64,000 nucleotides of DNA from the NCBI GenBank assembly GCA_023935145.1, contig CM043705.1, positions 55,167,084-55,231,083 on the forward strand, read 5' to 3'. Position 1 is the stretch's first letter, and the number at the start of each line of letters is the position of its first letter. The DNA comes from Bretschneidera sinensis. Taxonomy: Eukaryota; Streptophyta; Magnoliopsida; Brassicales; Akaniaceae. Below the pieces are notes generated by a model that worked only from the letters and a program-made list of their open reading frames with translations, was not told the DNA's origin and did no database searches. A program made the position numbers and the translations under genes. Shown here in pieces: positions 55,493-64,000 of the stretch.

Positions 55493-57853
55493 TACATCCA
55501 AGTCGTTTCTTCAAGCAGATGGAAGAACACCAAGTTAACATTGAAAGGAACAGATTGTAGCAATGCAGAGATACATCGAAGGTGGTGAATTGTACCTGCT
55601 TCCTAGCAGAATTTCTATGAGTTAGGTTGGTTGGTTTTTCTCTATTTGTTTTAGAGTTTTTGTTATGAAGAGATTTGTTTAGGTGAAGCTATTACAGGAT
55701 GGTCCATAACCCATTCAGTGAGCCAGCATCATCACTGTATTGTGAGGTGAGATCATAATTCTATGACAAAGGAGAAAGCACAGTATAGCTAATGGTGTGA
55801 GTTCCCAAGAAAAGAAACATCTATAGTTGTTTTCTAATTTTGTTTCAAAAATTTTTAGTTTTGTTTCCATTATTACTAAGTTTGTCGCAGATTATAGTGA
55901 AATTCTTTTGTACTCCTCCAGCTATAACAAATGTTACCTGATGTAAAGTTTTCATTGTTATACTTCGATCGTTTCAAACTTCAAAAAAAAATATCTTCTC
56001 TTTCTCCTTACTCATATAGAACCGCAATCACACGCATATACGTACACTAAAGGTTCAAAACCAAAATGATATACGCATATGTTCCAGTCAACAATACACA
56101 CACTAAGAATTACCATAACTCAAACTAATGTCACTATCAGGTAAATAAATTTCTTTTCCCTTCATTCTGACAGAGAGGCACTTGAAGACATAACTTTAGT
56201 TAGTGAGATAACTGGGCTGAAACATAGTAGCTCCTAGTATCTTTCCGCATACTATATTTATTATCTCTGTGGGGAACCTATAATCTAACTGGATAGGAAA
56301 AAAAATGACAGAAAACAAAGACCTCTATCACTGTTTAGGATGTATAGTAAAAGGGGATACCTTTCATTTACTCTGTTGTTCCTCATGAAAATGGTTTAGC
56401 ACATCCTAGAACAATTGATAAGACAATGCAGAATATATTAAATGAGAACTCATTTTACTATATCATCTCAACTAAAGCACACAACTAAGACAATTACACA
56501 TATTAACGCAAGATCTCTAATTTTATTCTGCACTTTCAGTTCATGTTGTCACCTAAAATTTATCAAACAGACTTCCTTCTGAAGAAAATCAAACTACTTA
56601 ACTACCAAAATGTATGCTCAAAACAGAATTTCAGTCCCAGTCAAATAACTATGTTGAAGACATTACTAAAATGGAATTCCAACAATAGCTCAAGATGAAA
56701 AGCGACCATCCTTTTTATCTTTAACAAAAGAATCAAAACTTCAGATGAACATCAAGTCGTTGCATCGACAAAAATGACTACGTAAACAATAGAATTGTTA
56801 TAAAGGTACCATCTTTTAGCAAATTAAATAACAAGTCTGTCCCGAAGCATATCCACAGAGAAGTCTGACCCTAAGATGTTGGGAACAGCAAAGGGAGGGA
56901 CAAAATAGTAGGCATTGTGAAAAAGGTTGGGGAGCAGGATTGATCAGAGAGTCTCTCTGTAATTTAATATTATGTAAAAGTTGTTTTTACTTCAAAAGAC
57001 TACCCATATCCAACATAAATATAACAGTCTTGAAGCCTATAAATAACTATCTAAGCCAGATAATCTACTAGATCACTACACTCCTAATTCCAAGTGCTTT
57101 GATTCCAGAGTAACAATCGATAACAATAGATGAAGTCTACCCATCATTCCTATTCGATTCACTAAGGTTGTATGGAATTGAAAAAAGGGTTTTCATTTTA
57201 GCAACTGATGACAAAGAGGTAGTTGGTGTATGCATTTCGATAAATGATAGAATGTGACAGTTTAAGAAACAAGTAGTTGTGGTGGCAGGGAGGAAATCTA
57301 AATATTAGCTAAAACAAGAACCTAAACAATTTAATAATAACAAAAGGGAAACTAAGGTACCCTATGGTATCAAGTGACTCAAACAGTGTTATCGACCACA
57401 ATTAATCATATTACCTCTCAATTAATCTATTGTCCTTTTTTTCCTTTGATTAAATAATTTTAATCCTCATTATGTTGTTTTCCTTCATTTTCAAGAATCA
57501 TACAACTACTGGAGCATATCTAAGATTAATTTTGCATAAATCAACAAAGAACTGCACATTAGACCAAAAAAAAAAAACAGATAAGAGAACATTAGCACCA
57601 AGTAGGCTAGTACCATGATCCACTCAACTAATGCTAGTATAACGAATAGTTTGAATACTTTAATCATTGCATGGACAGTTAAGTTACCCAGTTAAACAGT
57701 TGGAAGAACAAACAACAGAACTCTCATTTTGAAATAAACTCAATATGTAGAGTTAAAAAATAAAATGAATAAATAAAAGCAAAACACCCAAACAACTGGT
57801 AAACAATGCCACCTTTTTGTGGATTTTTATTAAATAGAAACATTAAAAACATA
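55493..57853. other. 3' flank of the CLE45-like gene and intergenic DNA
   Basis: The 3' UTR probably runs some 450 bp (to about 55945). After that the DNA is AT-rich without supportable genes on either strand. Confidence 0.5.
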
Positions 57854-58320
57854 CTAATATAATATTTTACAGAAACATGAAGGACAAATGGGGGAAAAAA
57901 ACTTCAACAGAAACGATTCAGACGATGACATCTTGAAATTGAAAACAGCAGAGCACAATATTATTCCCTTGAGAGCTTTGTAACTATACCAAACAAAAAC
58001 GAAACTGTACCAATCTATGCGCATGTGTTTTTGATCAACGACCACGATCAATTAGAAATGCGATTAAACGCCGTTTGTTTCCTTTAGCCCTGACGAGTGA
58101 AGCAGATTTGAGGAAGCGATTCAGCAGGATGCCAGTTGTGTGATCTTCAGACGCGGGTGAAGAAAACCGGCGCCCTTTAAGAAAAACTGGTAACACTGTG
58201 TCGTTTCGATTATTTTTCTTCCTAATGGAAGCCCAGTTTGTGAAATGATGAATTTTAGGCCTTGAAAGCCCATTGCTACGAAGCCCACCCAAAAATTTAA
58301 GGGGCTGGGCTGGTTTGGTA
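57854..58320 (-). other. Possible minus-strand gene start: promoter-like motifs and unrecognised ORF
   Basis: On the minus strand, GGGCTGGGCT and two TGGGCTT (site II-type) motifs lie at about 58310-58260. An open frame of 85 codons (58292-58035) begins MGGLRSNGLSRPKIHHFTN, contains GRRFSSPASEDHTTGILLNRF and ends IAFLIDRGR-stop. The composition is less AT-rich than its surroundings. I recognise no family. It could be a first exon, a short peptide gene or a noncoding transcript. The next frame (58051-57854) is Phe/Cys-rich and doubtful. Confidence 0.3.
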
Positions 58321-60465
58321 TTAACTAATAGTACGTAACTATGATTAAAAAAAACATTTATTTATACATCTATTTAACTTAGCTGAAAATTTGTAAAAAA
58401 AAATTGAACTTTATTCGGTAATCAAGCAATTTCCTAAATAAATAAATTGGTTATTAAGAATACTTAATTGGCTTGTAAAATAATTAAATAAGTTCCAACA
58501 AAAATCAAATATGTTGTCGATGTATAACTCAATTGATAGTTATACCTCTTATTTAAACAGAGAGTCTCGTATCCAAAACCTCTTAATTCGTATTTAAAAC
58601 AAATAATAATAATAATAATAATATCCTTTAAGCAAGAGAACCAAGCCAATTAAGCTCGCTCCAAAGTTCATATTTTGGGTTAGATGTATACTCAAAATAA
58701 ATATACATCTATAAATCAATTTATCGAGATATTTATGATTTATTTAGTTGTGAAATATATATAGATAATATATTATTTTATATCTCTATTTTGCTTAATA
58801 TTTTCTTCAATAATTTGTACATTCTTAACATAGTTTAAAAAATAATAATTTTTTTTTATCTTTTCAATATAATTTGAAAAACAATATTTTTTTCTCATTT
58901 TTTCAATATTATATTGAAAAGATATAAACAAGAGCCTTATTTTTTTAAATTATATTATGAATATATAAATTGTTGACAAAATGTTAAGAAAAATATAAAA
59001 CATTTTCTACAACTAAACAAGTAAGACGCCTAGTTTTTGACATATGCTCTTTTAAAATGGTTACTTTTCAAATTGTTGTCTTCTATCATAAACTATCGGC
59101 TAAATTTTACACATGACGCATGTGTGACTATTCACAGAACTTGTTCGTGCTTCGTAATGGTATGTTCGTAAAAAAACCATACAAATTTTTTTTCTCTTTT
59201 AAACATCTTTTCTTCTCTCTTTAGTCTTTATTCTTCCTAGCTTTTATTTTTCTTTCCATACGCCAGTAAATTGATAATCACATTGAACATGTATCGAAAA
59301 TCTCTCTAGAAATCCAAAAAAAATATTAATATTAATTTTTATGCGTCAAATATGTGTGTATACTTGTATATCTATGTTTTTTTTTTTTATTTAGATTCTG
59401 GCTGGTTTGGGCTGGGCTAACTTCATTTGTAGCCCAATCTTCAACCGATTGAGTCTAAAACTTTTACTGGAGCTCGCTCTCCGGGCCTAGACTAATTTTA
59501 CAACCCTTATCGACACGGGCTGAGCATGCGGACATAAATGGAGGCCCATCAACCCATGATAAAAGGTCTACTAACGTTACCAAAGAAATGGATGCTGTTG
59601 TTTCTTAAGGCTCAAATACATAATATGGTTTGACCTATTTTCTTATCAACTCTCTTTTTTTTCTTTTTTTTTTATTCTGTTATACAACAAATCTTGTGAT
59701 TTGCATTGCTGGCATAAAGTAGGCTTCTGTTAACTTCACCGTTTATCTGTATCCATTTAAACGCAAGATTAACCTATTTTAACGCTCAATAAATTCTATA
59801 AATTATTTAGAGATCATCTAATAATTTTTCAGTCGTGTGTTATTTTTTTATTTTTTTAAATCTTTAATAGTAAAAAAATAAGAATAAAAATTCAGTTGTC
59901 AAAAAATTATTATGTTTTTTTGTCATGGTAGATCACATTTATCTTTGTAAGTGTACAAATAATCATTATCGAATTCAATGTGTTGTTAAGTTTTTAAGAC
60001 AATTTCATTTATAACTAATGTTTAAAATTATTATATTGCAACTAATCGAAACTACGGAGTTTGTAATGTATCTAAAAAAAACTCAAAATTTGTTATGTAA
60101 ATGTATTTTAGCTTTTTTATGGAGTTCTTTCTGTTGCTTACATGGTACACAAAGAAAACTCTATTATGTTACAAAATTTGAAACACTTTGTTAACCACAA
60201 ATATGAGGAAAAATCAAATAGTGAACTTATAAAACAAAATCACAAAGAGGATAAATGCATTATTCTATACTCTATAATGTAGGAGTTTTCTTGTACATCC
60301 TTCTTTTGGCATGCTAAGAAGATATTTTTCTCTCTTTTTTTTCACCTCTTAATCTTATCTTCTTTTGTTTAATGTTAGAAATAAGAACATAAATGCCTTT
60401 TAGTGGGTGCTGGTCCACCAATAATTAATTTGAAATGCACTTTCTGATTTTATCTCTTAGCCAAT

Positions 60466-60500
<35 letters not shown>

Positions 60501-61611
60501 AATGTAAGGTGCTCTTGTGTTTATGTAGGGCCTACTCACTTAAAAGTGCAGTAGACACTGGAATCTGATTCTGTAAATTTAATGATATATCTATCTCTTC
60601 AAGGTCTGATACAGAAAATTAAAGGCTCAAAGTACCCTTACTGCCTGACTTAATTATTGCATTTGGGCTATTTTTTGTCTCTATGTACCCCATCAGTTGT
60701 TGCTTGTAGAACATGTCTTTCCTTAATAAAGCCTCAATTATTGTACATTACCCATGTTGAATTATTTTGCCGACTATGACTAGCTTCTAGGGTCTCATTT
60801 AAGGAAATTAAGATACGTGAATTTATATCTTCAATATTTCTACAGTGATAGCTTCACTTACCAACCATGAAATAGTTTGATCCCATTCTATTCACTTTTA
60901 ACGTTTGTTTCCTTTTTATATCATTTTTAAAATAGAGATCCGATTTAAATCTCTTAAGAAAATTAATTACTTTCAATTATTGCACATAACTCATGTTGAT
61001 TGTTTTGTTAACTATTACATCCATTGTTGGTGTAAATTATAGAGTAAGAATCAAAAACTAAAAATAAAGAAGATTAAGGAAAAAAGATTGAGACTTTGAT
61101 GTATGTTAAGAATCGTTTTCCTTTAGGTTTTATTTGTTCTTACTGCGTAATAAAGGGTAATGGACAAATATCCTTCTGGATATACAAAGTCTCTAATATA
61201 TACATATAGCAAATCTGAAAAATCATCTAAGAACTGTAATACTCTTGTTCTTAAAGTAAATGTAAATAAGTAATTTGATAGATATTACATGAAATTAAAT
61301 AATATATACATGAAAAATTTATTATTGAATAAAATAATTCTTTTGAAAAAAAAAGAGTCTCATGTGTTGACTGTCCAACATGCAAAATAGGCATGTTGGA
61401 CAACAAAAAAACCACGGTGGCAGTGTTAACATTTTGATATAAAAATTTAGTTTTTTTTTTTGTTTTGTTTCGTAATTCTTATCAAATCCCGTTTGGTTTT
61501 ATTTTTTATTCAATTCAAATTTCTTAGTAAAAAGTTATAAAGAAAATTTCTCCAATATTAGTGATAGTACAATCATTCAATTACAATAGTAAGACTTCAT
61601 CATATTTGAGA
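58321..61611. other. AT-rich intergenic DNA
   Basis: No gene is supportable. There is an ATA/AAT microsatellite at about 58601-58622 and a TA run at 60468-60497. GGCTGGTTTGGGCTGGGC at 59400-59418 echoes 58305-58318. Long A- and T-runs are frequent. Confidence 0.6.
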
Positions 61612-63176
61612 TGTTGGTGATCAGCAATCTCAAGAATTGTTGAAATGAGTAGAAAATGCAACGAGGTGATCCACGGATAGCTTTAAGTGCTACATGGTGG
61701 GTTAGATTTACTTTTAGTAATCGAAACCAATAAAAATATAAAATTATGATATTTGGATAAATAAGTGAATTACAATGATTTAATGATGTGTTTTCAATGA
61801 AAATTGATTGATTAGGAATTGGAAAGTGTGTTGAACATAAATTATATAAGAATTTATATTTTAAAAATGATGGATAAATGAAAAATATGCTGACAAGTTT
61901 TATGAAAATTTTAAAAAATATGATTAAAAAGTGAATATGATATATGAGGAGATAATTTAATGAATGTGATAAAAATAATAATTTTGAGAAAGAGCTGAAT
62001 AGCTAAATTAAATGCTTGAATGTATGCTTGTTTTCATATCATTGCTCATATGCATAAAATAAAATACCAAGAAGGTAGCTGGTCTGTTTGTTTTCATATT
62101 ATTGTTCATATGCATAAAATAAAAGACCGAGAAGACAGTCAATCTAGCTGAAAATAAAAGATCGGGAAGGCAGCCGATCTAGCTGAAAATAAAAGACCGA
62201 GAAAGTAGTCAGTCTAGCTGAAAATAAAATACCAAGAAGTAAAATACCAAGAAGGCAGCAGGTTTGGTTGAAACTTGTCAACATGTGGGAAGACATTCCC
62301 AAATGATAATATGAAATGATCTGATGAGAAAGAAAGAAAAATAGTTTAAATTCATGCATTACATTTGTTTTAAATATTGATTATTATTGATTGAGATGCT
62401 AAAATATCATACTTGATTGTAAAATTATTAATAGGCAAATGAGTCTCACAGAGAAACAGATATGATGAGAAAGAAATGTGAAAGTATGATATGAAAAATT
62501 ATTTAATTGATTGATTACGCACTGTAAACCTCATAACGAGGTAAATAATAATGTTAAATTGAAAATCTCAAGACGGTTAAATATATGAAAAGAGAAATTG
62601 ATATGTTTGATGATTAATTTAAGATGAGATTGATAAATGATTGAAATTATAATAGGATGTTATTATTGATTTATATGAGATAATAGATGAATGAATATAG
62701 GAAGATTATTTGAAAGATTGAATGATTATCTGTGACGAAATAGATGATTTATATTGGTAAATTAAAAACGATTGAATTATAAGATGTGACTGGAAGTATA
62801 TAATCGAGTACTTCTAGTAAATTTAATTCACTGAGCTTGTGAAACTCACTCCTCATTGTTAAACAATTTCAGGTAGTGGGCAGGACAGATAGAATTGTGA
62901 GCTGAGATTCAGATTGAATCATTTTCTGTAAACCACGTGGTCCACATCCTCATGCTAATGAATTTTTTTTTTTTGTAAATATTCATGTATAATATGTTGT
63001 ACATATTATTTCAATTGAAATTTTAATAATATAACTCCCCTGCTGAGGGTTGAAGATTTATGTACATATATAATTTCAATTGATGTTTTTACAAGGTTGC
63101 ATATATGTGTCATGCTGAGATTTCAAAACGTGACAATACCGTCTCGAGGGTGGCTAACCCGGGATGGGTCGTTACA
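61612..63176 (-). mobile_element. Tekay-like LTR, copy 2 (1565 bp)
   Basis: On the minus strand it starts TGTAACGACCCATCCCGGGT and ends TTGCTGATCACCAACA. It aligns with copy 1 (26536-28001) from end to end. It carries a 35-bp tandem repeat (62116-62220). The sequence just outside the start, AAGGAGAGTTCT on the minus strand, is purine-rich and could be a polypurine tract, which would make this a 3' LTR with its element to the right. The 5-bp flanks do not match, so solo or truncated status is open. Confidence 0.65.
62116..62220. repeat. 35-bp tandem repeat, three units
   Basis: Units start at 62116, 62151 and 62186, each AAAATAAAAGA(C/T)CG(A/G)GAA followed by a TCTAGCTG end. Degenerate partial units continue on both sides. 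Copy 1 has only loosely related units. Confidence 0.9.
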
Positions 63177-64000
63177 AGAACTCTCCTTGAAAAAGTGATA
63201 ATAGTGGTTGTAAAAACTGTAAAATATTATGAAGAAGAAATGGTGATTTTAAAACTGAAAAATCAGTTATCTTAACGTGTCTTAACTTCCATAAATTTAT
63301 ACAATTGAAAAGGTATGAGATAGAAGACATAACTCCTTGAAAAGTAATTTAGAAATTTAGGATTCTGAAAAATAACGAATCTCAAATTGATTGGACGAAT
63401 AGCTTGTCTAAAACAGAAACTGCATCTTCGCACTTCTAGTCGACTGGCCCTCAACCCCAGTCGATTGGGTTCTTTGTTTTGAAAACAAAATTCCAACAAA
63501 CTTTGACAAAATTTTACAGCCAAGATAATCTGAGATTGATGTACATATGTAAATATATTTTTTGATTTAAATATTTACTTAGTGTAAATACTTCAAGACT
63601 CTATAAATTATCTAATTGCTTAATAGCATTAAATTAGAAACTCTTTGTAATAGAGTCGAAAATATCACATATATGTCACTCTATTATTTTAATGAGAAGT
63701 TCTGATTTATACATAGCACCATTTTGACCACGTGCTTGAAGCATACCTAGTTTTATGAACTCTCTCAAGAGTAAACCTTAAACTCTCTTAAGAAGCAACA
63801 CTAATTCTAAGTTCAAGTCGATGAAGCTCTATAACGTGTCTCTGTTACTTATGACATATTTACAATATCAGTTTAGGCTTCATTAAGAATTGAACTCAAC
63901 CTCTAAGATACATAACGGATAGTACTGACTTTTATTTTATGGGCTCACATTGTTTCAGTATTAACAATCACTATACAATAACTTGTTTTTACACATTAAA
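63177..64000. other. AT-rich DNA to the window end
   Basis: No gene is supportable. CAGTCGATTGGGTT and CTAGTCGACTGGCC near 63440-63470 form short palindrome-like words. The minus-strand frame 63272-63523 is unassigned. Confidence 0.5.

Overview
The window is nuclear DNA of a flowering plant, most likely a eudicot. The evidence is spliced genes with GT-AG introns, a CLE peptide gene whose 12-residue motif equals CLE45, a plant RING-CH (MARCH-type) E3 ligase gene, and LTR retrotransposons primed by plant tRNA-Asp and tRNA-iMet. The species cannot be told from the sequence. About the first 39.6 kb is a stack of nested LTR retrotransposons. The rest is AT-rich, gene-poor DNA with two intact genes and smaller transposon remnants.

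Left stack (1-26474). The outermost element, C (+ strand, Athila-type Ty3/gypsy with an envelope-like third ORF), was entered inside its reverse transcriptase by B (- strand, same family). B was entered twice by Athila-type elements of another family: A2 (11222-17162, complete ends, perfect 5-bp target duplication CATCC) inside B's gag, and A1 (only its 3' part, 1-5378, lies in the window) inside B's ORF3. The order of insertion is therefore C, then B, then A1 and A2. All copies carry stops, frameshifts or deletions. A2 has lost capsid, protease, most of RT, RNase H and integrase.

Middle stack (26475-39616). A solo-type LTR of a Tekay-like family (26536-28001) abuts a fragment of a copia-type, tRNA-iMet-primed non-autonomous element E. 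E is arranged LTR-internal-LTR-internal-LTR. Its first LTR is split by D (28065-36790, - strand). D has two 1320-bp LTRs, gag, protease and an ORF3 remnant but no RT, RNase H or integrase.

Right part (39617-64000). LINE 3' fragments and other transposon debris lie at 40-43 kb. The RING-CH gene has seven coding exons (46502-49435) and gives a 277-residue membrane protein. A 232-bp Mutator-type hairpin MITE with a 9-bp target duplication lies at 53099-53330. The CLE45-like gene is at 55208-55492. A minus-strand promoter-like segment with an unrecognised ORF lies near 58.0-58.3 kb, and a second Tekay-like LTR at 61612-63176.

The most interesting signals are cis-elements of the Athila-type copies. 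(1) A promoter-like module lies ahead of ORF3; in C and D it reuses motifs of the element's own LTR. (2) Polypurine-tract-like G-runs recur in the 3' noncoding region, one of them preceded by a perfect small hairpin. (3) Clusters of a CGATCG-centred palindrome are shared by otherwise diverged LTRs. (4) The A1 and A2 LTRs keep a fixed 44-bp spacing between an snRNA-type upstream element and the TATA box. All of these come from reading by eye; no alignment or database search was run.
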